The notes beneath the pieces are model-generated. The model did not search any database. It saw nothing but the letters and a program-made list of their open reading frames with translations, and had not been told where the DNA came from. A stretch of DNA of 16,734 nucleotides from Candidatus Moraniibacteriota bacterium. GTDB lineage: Bacteria > Patescibacteriota > Minisyncoccia > Moranbacterales > UBA1568. The position numbers and the translations under genes were made by a program. Every line of letters starts with the position of its first letter. The stretch's first letter is position 1. This document shows positions 7,002 through 12,985 of the stretch, piece by piece. The stretch is from NCBI GenBank assembly GCA_030690925.1, contig JAUYFO010000048.1, forward strand, positions 1 to 16,734, read 5' to 3'.

Positions 7002-8111
7002 ATGAAAACAGCAAAACTTACCTTTGATCGCCCCTTCTTTTTTGTGCTGCTGACGCTGCTGGCTATCGGCCTTATTATGGTTGCCAGTGCTGGTGTGGTT
7101 TATGGACAAGTTCGATTCGGTGATAACTACTATTTTCTTAAGCAGCAGCTCCTTGGCCTAGGTGTCGGACTGACACTCCTCTATATTTTTCAGAAGATTA
7201 ATTATCGGGTCTGGCAGCGTTTTGTGGTTCCTATTTTTATTCTGGCTCTGGTGCTTTTGATTTTGGTTTTTATTCCAGGCTTCGGGACGACGGTGTACGG
7301 CGCTGCCCGTTGGGTGGAACTCGGTCCTATTTCTTTTCAGCCATCGGAAGTGATGAAGTTTGCCATCATTCTCTATTTGGCAGCCTGGCTCTCGAATAAG
7401 GGCCGGGTCAAGGCCTCGGATTTTTACGAAGGGCTAGTGCCTTTTCTGGCACTGATGGCCGTGGTGGGATTTCTCATCATCAAACAGCCGGATACCGGGA
7501 CACTGGGACTCATCTTCCTTATTTCCTTGGCCATCTTTTTTGCTTCCGGAGCCAGTATCGTCCATATACTGGCCCTGGTATTGAGCGGACTGGTGGCGCT
7601 GTTCGTTCTGATTCGGATGGCTCCCTATCGTATGCAACGTTTCCTGGTGTTTATGAATCCTGAGCATGACCCGATGGGTTTCGGCTATCAGATGACTCAG
7701 GCACTTTTGGCAATCGGGTCAGGAGGTTTATTCGGAGTAGGACTCGGGCAGAGTCGTCAGAAGTTTAACTATCTTCCTGAACCGGTGACGGATTCTATCT
7801 TCGCAGTTTTAGGAGAAGAGGTAGGACTCATTGGGGCTACCGTTGTTGTCTTCCTCTTCTTGTTTTTGGCCTGGCGAGGGCTGCGTATCGCTTCTCAGAC
7901 GTCCGATGAATTCGGCCGTTTGCTCGCTGTAGGGATCACTTCCTGGATCACCTTTCAGGCGTTCATTAATATTTCGGCGATTACCGGACTGATTCCACTC
8001 ACCGGTATTCCGCTACCATTTATTAGCTACGGCGGGACGTCTCTTGCTGTGCTTTTGGCAGCGGTAGGAATCTTGCTTAATATATCCAAACACTCTACAC
8101 TGAAGGGGTGA
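7002..8111 (+). CDS. ftsW: SEDS-family peptidoglycan polymerase, probably FtsW
   Basis: The 369-residue protein has about ten hydrophobic segments and the SEDS signatures GAARWVELGPISFQPSEVMKF (100-120), KQPDTGTLG (161-169) and ITGLIPLTGIPLPFISYGGTSL near the end. The catalytic aspartate of SEDS glycosyltransferases matches Asp264 in LPEPVTDSIFAVLGEE; the histidine often seen before TD is valine here. SEDS proteins polymerise lipid II into glycan strands together with a class B penicillin-binding protein. FtsW (division) and RodA (elongation) are hard to separate by motif alone; the murG-murC-murB neighbourhood favours FtsW. The ATG has no Shine-Dalgarno. Stop is TGA. It is probably the first gene of the wall operon. 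Confidence 0.93.
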   Translation: MKTAKLTFDRPFFFVLLTLLAIGLIMVASAGVVYGQVRFGDNYYFLKQQLLGLGVGLTLLYIFQKINYRVWQRFVVPIFILALVLLILVFIPGFGTTVYGAARWVELGPISFQPSEVMKFAIILYLAAWLSNKGRVKASDFYEGLVPFLALMAVVGFLIIKQPDTGTLGLIFLISLAIFFASGASIVHILALVLSGLVALFVLIRMAPYRMQRFLVFMNPEHDPMGFGYQMTQALLAIGSGGLFGVGLGQSRQKFNYLPEPVTDSIFAVLGEEVGLIGATVVVFLFLFLAWRGLRIASQTSDEFGRLLAVGITSWITFQAFINISAITGLIPLTGIPLPFISYGGTSLAVLLAAVGILLNISKHSTLKG

Positions 8112-8170
8112 AAATGGTATCTGGTGCAGAATAATTATATCTTTTATCATTTATTTTCCATATATTTTTT

Positions 8171-9295
8171 ATGATTTCTCCTCTTCGGGTGGTTCTTTCT
8201 GGTGGCATTTCCGGTGGACACATCTTTCCTCTCATTGCCGTGGCGCGCGTTTTACGACGGCAGTTGTCTGGCGGGGTGGAGTTGTTGTTCATTGGTTCAC
8301 GGGGTCGCTTCGAAAGCGATGCCATGTCTGCTGAGCAGATTCCGACTCAGTTCGTACTGACCGGCAAGATGCGGCGCTATTTTTCTTGGCAGAATTTCAT
8401 CGATCCCTTTAAGGTGGCCATCGGTTTCTTACAGGCGCTGTGGAAGTTGTTTCTGTTCATGCCGGACGCCGTTTTTTCCAAAGGTGGGTCGGCCTCGGTA
8501 CCGGTAGTGTTGGCGGCTTGGATATACCGTATCCCCGTGCTCATTCATGATTCCGATGCTGTGGCTGGCCGGGCCAATCATTTTTTGTCATGGTTTGCCA
8601 CCCGAATTGCTATTGCCTACCCCAGCGCCCATGCCTATTTTCCCAAAGAAAAGACCGCTCTCACTGGCAATCCAGTCCGTGAAGAACTTTTGGTCGGAAG
8701 CGCTATGAACGGTGCCCAGACGCTCGGACTCGCTCAAGACAAGCCCACCCTCTTGGTACTCGGTGGCAGCCAGGGGGCCACAATGCTAAACGAAGCGCTG
8801 CTTCATATTCTGCCTCAGTTACTGCAGGCGGGTATCCAGGTGGTGCATCAGACCGGTAGTACCAATTATCAGGATATTTTGAGCGTCGTGAAGGAACACG
8901 CTATCGAATCGGGAAAGGGTGGTTATGTGGCGCAGGATTTTTTTGCGGTCAAGGAGTTGGCCGATGTCCTGGCCCTGGCCTCGGTGGTACTGTCTCGGGC
9001 TGGGGCGGGCTCTATTGCTGAACTGGCCGCGACTAAGAAAGCCACGATTCTTGTCCCTCTGCAGAGTGCGGCCAATGACGAGCAACGTATGAACGCCTAT
9101 GATATTGCTGGTATCGGTGGCGCTGTCGTCATCGAAGAGCCGAATCTTGGTGGCAATATTCTGCTCGAAAAAATTATCGAATTGATAAACGACCCTACGC
9201 TGCGTACTTCGCTAGGCGAAAAAATCCATGCCTTCTATCACCCCGATGCGGCCGATGCCATAGCCGCAGGTATCCGCAAAATAATGGGACACTAG
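8171..9295 (+). CDS. murG: UDP-N-acetylglucosamine--N-acetylmuramyl-(pentapeptide) pyrophosphoryl-undecaprenol GlcNAc transferase
   Basis: This GT28 enzyme adds GlcNAc to lipid I to make lipid II at the inner face of the membrane. The 374-residue sequence has the N-terminal loop SGGISGGHIFPLIAVA (10-25, usual form GGTGGH), SKGGSASVPVVLAAW (103-117), LTGNPVREEL (164-173), LGGSQGA (197-203), and LSRAGAGSIAELAATKKATILVPLQSAANDEQRMNAY (274-310). This last is the UDP-GlcNAc pocket with Gln305 in the conserved place. The acceptor-side HEQN motif of E. coli reads HDSD here (126-129), a divergent form. The 59-base gap after ftsW is AT-rich and shows no clear promoter. No Shine-Dalgarno precedes the ATG. 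The next gene begins 4 bases after the stop. Confidence 0.95.
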   Translation: MISPLRVVLSGGISGGHIFPLIAVARVLRRQLSGGVELLFIGSRGRFESDAMSAEQIPTQFVLTGKMRRYFSWQNFIDPFKVAIGFLQALWKLFLFMPDAVFSKGGSASVPVVLAAWIYRIPVLIHDSDAVAGRANHFLSWFATRIAIAYPSAHAYFPKEKTALTGNPVREELLVGSAMNGAQTLGLAQDKPTLLVLGGSQGATMLNEALLHILPQLLQAGIQVVHQTGSTNYQDILSVVKEHAIESGKGGYVAQDFFAVKELADVLALASVVLSRAGAGSIAELAATKKATILVPLQSAANDEQRMNAYDIAGIGGAVVIEEPNLGGNILLEKIIELINDPTLRTSLGEKIHAFYHPDAADAIAAGIRKIMGH

Positions 9296-9299
9296 ACCT

Positions 9300-10712
9300 A
9301 TGGCTACCCATCCTCTCTCACGGTATAAGAAGATTCACTTGATTGGTATCAAGGGGGCCGGAATGACGGCTTTGGCTGAGTTATTGCTGCGCCAGGGGGC
9401 GACTATCACTGGTTCCGATACCGAAGAAGTTTTTTTTACCGACTCTATCCTGAAAAAACTGGGTATCTTGGTGCGGCCGTTCGCATCCAAAAATATTTCT
9501 GCTAGAATCGATCTCGTCATTCATTCGACCGTCTATACAGCGGAGAACAATACTGAATTGGCGGTGGCGCAAAAACAGAACATCCCAATCATGAGCTACC
9601 CAGAAGCGTTGGGTGCTCTGACTAAAGAAAAATTGACTCTGGCGGTGTGTGGAACCCACGGCAAGACGACAACCAGTGCTCTTTTGGCTGATACACTCAA
9701 ATTTTTCGGTAAGGATCCTTCGGCTATCGTTGGGAGTCGGATCATGAACTGGGTCGGCAATGCTCTGGCTGGTTCCGGAGAGTACTTGGTCATCGAGGCT
9801 GATGAATATCAGAACAAGCTGGCCCACTACTCGCCGTTCGCGGTTATTCTCACCAGCGTCGACTGGGATCACCCAGATTTTTTCCCTGATGTCGAAAGCT
9901 ACAAGCGAGTGTTTGATGAATTTGTGGCCCGGATTCCTGCCCACGGAACGCTGGTCTACTGTGCTGATTCGGCCAGCGTGGCCCGGATAGCTGCGTTGGC
10001 CCGCTGCCGTACTGTTTCTTACGGTGCCCTGCCAGGAGCTGATTTTCAGGTGGTGGAATATGTGCCGGAAAAGATGAATTTCGTGGCAGAAAAAGAAGCT
10101 CTCAGGCAGTCATTTTCTGTTATCCATGGAGGGAAAAAGCTTGGGCCCTTCCGTCTGCGCTTGGCCGGTATTCACAATGCCAAGAACGCCACAGCGGTAC
10201 TCGCGCTTCTGACGACACTGGGACTAGACAACAAGCGTCTGGTTGATGCCTTTCAGAGGTTTTCTGGTACAGAACGCCGGTTTGAATACATCGGTGAGCG
10301 CTACGGTGCCCGCATCTATGATGACTATGCGCACCACCCAGAAGAGATACGGGCAACACTGCAGGCCTTTCGTGATCTGTATCCGGATAAGAAACTCTCG
10401 GTTATTTTTCATCCCCATACGTTTACTCGTACCAAGGCGCTACTCACCGATTTTGCCCAGAGTTTCGATGTGGCTGACCATGTGCGTGTCCTGGATATCT
10501 ACGGCAGCGCCCGTGAAGTACAGGCCACAGTTTCGGCCACAGATCTAGTCGAACTCATCAACCGTTTTTTTCCCAACAAAGCCGAGCACGTCACTGATAC
10601 AAAAGCCTTGGTGGCAGAATTACAAAAGACAATTGGCCGCCAAGATGTTATCATCACTCTAGGAGCTGGTAATGTGTGGGAAATCTCACACGCTCTCGTC
10701 AAACACACATGA
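9300..10712 (+). CDS. murC: UDP-N-acetylmuramate--L-alanine ligase (MurC-type Mur ligase with some Mpl-like signatures)
   Basis: Mur ligases join an amino acid or peptide to UDP-MurNAc using ATP in the cytoplasm. The 470 residues show the N-terminal Rossmann loop HLIGIKGAGMTALAELL (13-29), the P-loop AVCGTHGKTTTSALLA (115-130), EADEY (166-170), DWDHPDFFPD (188-197), GIHNAKNATAV (290-300), and the C-terminal domain start IYDDYAHHPEEI (339-350) with FHPHTFTRT later. Length fits MurC. EADEY and the DHPDFFPD segment look closer to Mpl, the murein tripeptide ligase, than to classical MurC (EADESD). The position between murG and murB, whose product is the MurC substrate, makes MurC the better call. 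The last four bases overlap murB (ATGA). Confidence 0.88.
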   Translation: MATHPLSRYKKIHLIGIKGAGMTALAELLLRQGATITGSDTEEVFFTDSILKKLGILVRPFASKNISARIDLVIHSTVYTAENNTELAVAQKQNIPIMSYPEALGALTKEKLTLAVCGTHGKTTTSALLADTLKFFGKDPSAIVGSRIMNWVGNALAGSGEYLVIEADEYQNKLAHYSPFAVILTSVDWDHPDFFPDVESYKRVFDEFVARIPAHGTLVYCADSASVARIAALARCRTVSYGALPGADFQVVEYVPEKMNFVAEKEALRQSFSVIHGGKKLGPFRLRLAGIHNAKNATAVLALLTTLGLDNKRLVDAFQRFSGTERRFEYIGERYGARIYDDYAHHPEEIRATLQAFRDLYPDKKLSVIFHPHTFTRTKALLTDFAQSFDVADHVRVLDIYGSAREVQATVSATDLVELINRFFPNKAEHVTDTKALVAELQKTIGRQDVIITLGAGNVWEISHALVKHT

Positions 10713-11638
10713 TCAAATTGCGAGAAAACGTGCCGCTTGCACCGTTGACCACGTTTGGAGTTGGTGGTGCTGCGCGTTACTATAGCGAGGTTTCCGGAGC
10801 TATCGAACTGGCTGAAGTATTTGAGTACGCGGAAAAAAATAAATTACCACTCTGCATTTTGGGTGGTGGCAGCAATATTTTGTTTTCCGACAAAGGTTTT
10901 GCGGGCCTCGTGGCTCATGTCGTCGGAACGACTGTTAGTGTAGTGGGGGAACAGCTTTCAGCCAGTGCTGGCGTGTCACTCTTGGCGGTAGTGACGGCCG
11001 CCAAGGACGCTGAGCTTCAGGGTTTGGAAAAATTGGCCGGTATCCCTGGATCTTTCGGGGGAGCAATCCGTGGCAATGCCGGGGCTTTTGGTGTGGAAAT
11101 CAGTCAGTGTGTTGTTTCCGTCAAGGCACTCGACCGTGATACCGGTATGGTACGCGAATATCATCAGGCACAGTGTGAATTTCATTATCGGAGCAGTCTG
11201 TTCAAGTTACATCCGCAGTTGGTGATTCTCTCCGCAGACTTGAAACTGGTGCCAGGGAAAAAGGAAGCGCTGGCACGTGTTATGGAAGAGACCATAGCGG
11301 CGCGAGAGGCCAAACATCCTCAGGCCGCCAAGTGTGCTGGCTCGTTTTTCATGAACCCGACGGTTACGGATACTCATCTTCTAGGAGAATTTGAAAAGGA
11401 TAACGGAATCAAGGCCCGGGACGGAAAATTACCGGCCGGGTGGCTGATTGATTACGTGGGACTGCGGGGCAAGAAGATCGGCGGTGCCATGGTGAGTGAT
11501 CGTCACCCTAATTATCTGGTGAATACTGGCCATGCTACGGCGCTCGATATCGTCACCCTAGCCAGTCTGGTCAAAACGCGAGTGCGTGACGAGCTCCACA
11601 TCAAGCTTACAGAAGAAGTGCAATATGTCGGCTTCTAG
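10709..11638 (+). CDS. murB: UDP-N-acetylenolpyruvoylglucosamine reductase
   Basis: MurB reduces UDP-GlcNAc-enolpyruvate to UDP-MurNAc with NADPH and FAD. The 309-residue protein shows NVPLAPLTTFGVGGAARYY (7-25), the FAD-binding LGGGSNILFSDKGF (51-64), LEKLAGIPGSFGGAIRGNAGAFG (106-128), FHYRSSLFK (158-166, Arg161 in the substrate site), CAGSFFMNP (209-217, proton-donor Ser212), and TEEVQYVG at the end with the conserved glutamate. It lacks the extra loop of the E. coli type, so it is the shorter type II form. I chose the ATG at 10709, which overlaps the murC stop as ATGA and puts family homology right at the start; an upstream frame start at 10676 lies deep in murC. Translation is likely coupled to murC. 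Confidence 0.96.
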   Translation: MIKLRENVPLAPLTTFGVGGAARYYSEVSGAIELAEVFEYAEKNKLPLCILGGGSNILFSDKGFAGLVAHVVGTTVSVVGEQLSASAGVSLLAVVTAAKDAELQGLEKLAGIPGSFGGAIRGNAGAFGVEISQCVVSVKALDRDTGMVREYHQAQCEFHYRSSLFKLHPQLVILSADLKLVPGKKEALARVMEETIAAREAKHPQAAKCAGSFFMNPTVTDTHLLGEFEKDNGIKARDGKLPAGWLIDYVGLRGKKIGGAMVSDRHPNYLVNTGHATALDIVTLASLVKTRVRDELHIKLTEEVQYVGF

Positions 11639-11647
11639 AGGACGTAC

Positions 11648-11676
11648 TGGACAAGATTCATTTTTTGTGGTATAAT
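11648..11676 (+). promoter_or_regulatory. Near-consensus promoter just after murB
   Basis: TGGACA (11648-11653, 5 of 6) is followed after 17 bases by a perfect TATAAT (11671-11676). TGG (11668-11670) in front makes an extended -10. It is the best promoter in the window. RNA would start near 11683, giving a leader of about 110 bases before the Cys-rich orphan. Confidence 0.8.
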
Positions 11677-11731
11677 GGAAGAGTAAGCAGTGCTCAAAAA
11701 AATGAACACAAGACAATTGAGAATATCAGTG

Positions 11732-11759
11732 AAACGAGGGGGCAAGCCTTTCGTTTTTT
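11732..11759 (+). terminator. Terminator-like hairpin inside the leader of the Cys-rich orphan (candidate attenuator)
   Basis: AAACGAGGGG (11732-11741) pairs with CCTTTCGTTT (11747-11756) over 10 bp with two G-U pairs, around the loop GCAAG. The T-run continues to 11759. It lies between the strong promoter and the gene, so it should either end a short RNA of about 77 bases or act as a conditional attenuator. A 24-codon frame (11702-11776) runs through it. Confidence 0.6.
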
Positions 11760-11781
11760 GTTTGGTGGGTTTTTAATAATC

Positions 11782-11787
11782 AGGAGG
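11782..11787 (+). promoter_or_regulatory. Consensus Shine-Dalgarno AGGAGG of the Cys-rich orphan
   Basis: AGGAGG lies 5 bases before ATG 11793 and is the strongest ribosome-binding site in the window. It decides the start. Confidence 0.85.
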
Positions 11788-11792
11788 CGCGC

Positions 11793-12068
11793 ATGACGGA
11801 AGGTCATATTGGATGTTGCTGGTGCAAACGCCTAGTGTTGTTCGCAGATTCGCGACATGCCGAAGGCTTGGTAGGAGAGTTCTGCAGCGAGTCGTGCATC
11901 GTCGATTGTCTCCGGCGGCACTACTGGATCAATCCCTTTCCCGTGTCTACCAAAATGCAAATGGGAGAAGGGGAACAGGATCCTCCTCAGCAGGGATTTG
12001 AGGAGAGATGTGTTGCCCAGGCCGATGACCCGAAGGCTATCCGTCGCTACACCGGAGATTGGCAGTAG
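11793..12068 (+). CDS. Small Cys-rich protein, putative FCS/TRASH-like zinc finger
   Basis: This 91-residue protein has an N-terminal metal-site pattern. GCCWCKR gives Cys8, Cys9 and Cys11, and GEFCSESCIVDC gives Cys31, Cys35 and Cys39. The arrangement C-x2-C, about 19 residues, FCS-x2-C resembles the short treble-clef fingers called FCS or TRASH, which bind zinc or other metals and often mediate protein contacts or metal sensing. The C-terminal half is polar, proline- and charge-rich and probably unstructured (GEGEQDPPQQGFEERC, 58-73). No membrane segment or signal peptide is seen. A strong own promoter, a leader with an internal terminator, a consensus Shine-Dalgarno and a terminator behind mark it as a separately controlled unit. 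The family assignment is tentative and the function unknown. Confidence 0.7.
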   Translation: MTEGHIGCCWCKRLVLFADSRHAEGLVGEFCSESCIVDCLRRHYWINPFPVSTKMQMGEGEQDPPQQGFEERCVAQADDPKAIRRYTGDWQ

Positions 12069-12093
12069 CAGGGCTTTGAGTTGACAACACAGA

Positions 12094-12130
12094 GGATGAC
12101 TGAGTAATACCCAGCCATCCCTTTTCTTTT
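12094..12130 (+). terminator. Intrinsic terminator after the Cys-rich orphan
   Basis: GGATGACTG (12094-12102) pairs with CAGCCATCC (12112-12120), nine positions with one A-C mismatch. CTTTTCTTTT (12121-12130) follows. Confidence 0.75.
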
Positions 12131-12145
12131 GTGCAATCAGTGACG

Positions 12146-12154
12146 TGATATACT
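12146..12154 (+). promoter_or_regulatory. Extended -10 promoter element for the 65-aa membrane protein
   Basis: TGA followed by TATACT (12149-12154, 5 of 6) forms an extended -10 just after the terminator. There is no clear -35. Start would be near 12161, leaving about 18 bases of leader. Confidence 0.5.
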
Positions 12155-12178
12155 GTATGTAATCATTAAAAAAAGAAT

Positions 12179-12376
12179 ATGGAACAAGAAATTTTACAGA
12201 AACTACAGGCCCAGGACCAGAAGTTGGAGATGATTTATCAGTCGACAGAGAAAACCCGCAAGTATTTTTTGTGGACGCTGATTGGGACGCTAGCCATGGT
12301 TATTTTGCCTCTAATCGGGCTACTGTTTGCTATTCCGTTTTTTCTCAATACCCTCTTTGCTAGTCTGGGTATCTAG
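12179..12376 (+). CDS. Small membrane protein with N-terminal coiled coil, unknown function
   Basis: The 65-residue product opens with a charged heptad-like helix (MEQEILQKLQAQDQKLEMIYQSTEKTRKY, 1-29), probably a short coiled coil. It continues with a long hydrophobic stretch at about 30-63 that contains prolines (ILPLIGLLFAIPFFL). This could be one long helix or a tight two-helix hairpin. Charge distribution suggests the N-terminal part is cytoplasmic. I know of similar unannotated small proteins in CPR genomes but cannot name a family. It has its own promoter element and only a weak AAAGAA in place of a Shine-Dalgarno. No catalytic residue is apparent. Confidence 0.7.
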   Translation: MEQEILQKLQAQDQKLEMIYQSTEKTRKYFLWTLIGTLAMVILPLIGLLFAIPFFLNTLFASLGI

Positions 12377-12409
12377 GATCGGTGTACAACTATGCCCAGT
12401 GGGACAACT

Positions 12410-12438
12410 TCGACGAAGGGTGTAAAAATCGTTATACT
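12410..12438 (+). promoter_or_regulatory. Candidate promoter for hpf
   Basis: TCGACG (12410-12415, 4 of 6) and TATACT (12433-12438, 5 of 6) are separated by 17 bases. The -35 lies inside a small palindrome, CTTCGACGAAG (12408-12418), which could be an operator. Start would be near 12445, giving a leader of about 79 bases. Confidence 0.45.
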
Positions 12439-12480
12439 AAACTCAGGATAGTAATTTCAGATAAGCAATTAATTTACTAA

Positions 12481-12512
12481 TTCTACGATTTAGCAATAAA
12501 TTGTAGAAGGAG
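12481..12512 (+). promoter_or_regulatory. Leader hairpin reaching into the hpf Shine-Dalgarno
   Basis: TTCTACGATTT (12481-12491) pairs with AAATTGTAGAA (12498-12508) over 11 bp with one G-U pair and a 6-base loop. The right arm shares its last three bases with the ribosome site GAAGGAG (12506-12512), so folding would partly block it. The Shine-Dalgarno stands 11 bases before ATG 12524, longer than usual. Confidence 0.55.
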
Positions 12513-12523
12513 TACCACTGAGT

Positions 12524-12874
12524 ATGAAGACACGTTTCTTATTCAAGGGCGTGAATATCGATGACCGGACGAGGGACTATATCGTGAAGCGCCTAGGGCG
12601 AATTGAAAAATTGGTTGATCCTGTTACCCAATTTGAAGTGGAAGTGGGACAGAACAAACAGGGGAAATTCCGGGTGGAAATTATGGTTAAGACGCCGCAT
12701 GATTTGCACCGCGCTGAGGAGACGACACTCAGTATCGAGGGCTCGACCGATATCGTTATTGATGAACTGGAGAATCAGATTGGTAAGAAGAAGAATCGTA
12801 GCCGTGACTTGAAACGGCGAGGCAGTCGTTCTATCAAGAAGAGCTTGGTAACGGACGAGTCCGCGCGGTTCTAG
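12524..12874 (+). CDS. hpf: Ribosome hibernation promoting factor, short form (HPF/RaiA family)
   Basis: The 116-residue protein has the beta-alpha-beta-beta-beta-alpha pattern of the HPF/YfiA family. KTRFLFKGVNIDDRTRDYIVKRLGRIEKLV is the first strand and helix, followed by FEVEVGQNKQGKFRVEIMVKTP and LHRAEETTLSIEGSTDIVIDELENQIGKKKNR. The last 30 residues are strongly basic (RSRDLKRRGSRSIKKS), as expected for 16S rRNA contact. The dimerising C-terminal domain of long HPF is missing. These proteins bind the 30S decoding channel and shut ribosomes down in stationary phase or stress. Its leader hairpin may tie expression to growth state. A terminator follows, and secA starts afresh. Confidence 0.92.
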   Translation: MKTRFLFKGVNIDDRTRDYIVKRLGRIEKLVDPVTQFEVEVGQNKQGKFRVEIMVKTPHDLHRAEETTLSIEGSTDIVIDELENQIGKKKNRSRDLKRRGSRSIKKSLVTDESARF

Positions 12875-12900
12875 GGAGTGGGCAGCTATCCAAAGGTAGA

Positions 12901-12932
12901 ACAAGGTTCCCTTTACGGGAGCTTTGTTTTTT
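12901..12932 (+). terminator. Intrinsic terminator between hpf and secA
   Basis: ACAAGGTTCCC (12901-12911) pairs with GGGAGCTTTGT (12917-12927) over 11 bp with two G-U pairs and a 5-base loop. A run of six T (12927-12932) follows. Its loop and T-run overlap the secA promoter boxes. Confidence 0.88.
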
Positions 12933-12940
12933 GTTACAAT
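12912..12940 (+). promoter_or_regulatory. Candidate secA promoter nested in the hpf terminator
   Basis: TTTACG (12912-12917, 4 of 6) and TACAAT (12935-12940, 5 of 6) lie 17 bases apart. TGT (12932-12934) makes the -10 extended. Start would be near 12947 with a leader of about 39 bases. Confidence 0.55.
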
Positions 12941-12985
12941 GAAATGGATTTTATGGCTTAAATAAGAGATCATTATTCTACCACT

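Noticed and set aside
9381..9944. 187-codon minus-strand frame inside murC
   Set aside because: It is antisense to the conserved P-loop region of murC and has no family-like sequence or start signals.
10676..10708. Upstream start for murB at 10676
   Set aside because: It lies inside murC. ATG 10709 gives the usual N-terminus and an ATGA overlap.
12081..12110. Perfect TTGACA at 12081 with TAATAC as promoter
   Set aside because: The -10 matches only 3 of 6 and the pair lies across a terminator stem. TATACT with extended -10 at 12149 is a better candidate.
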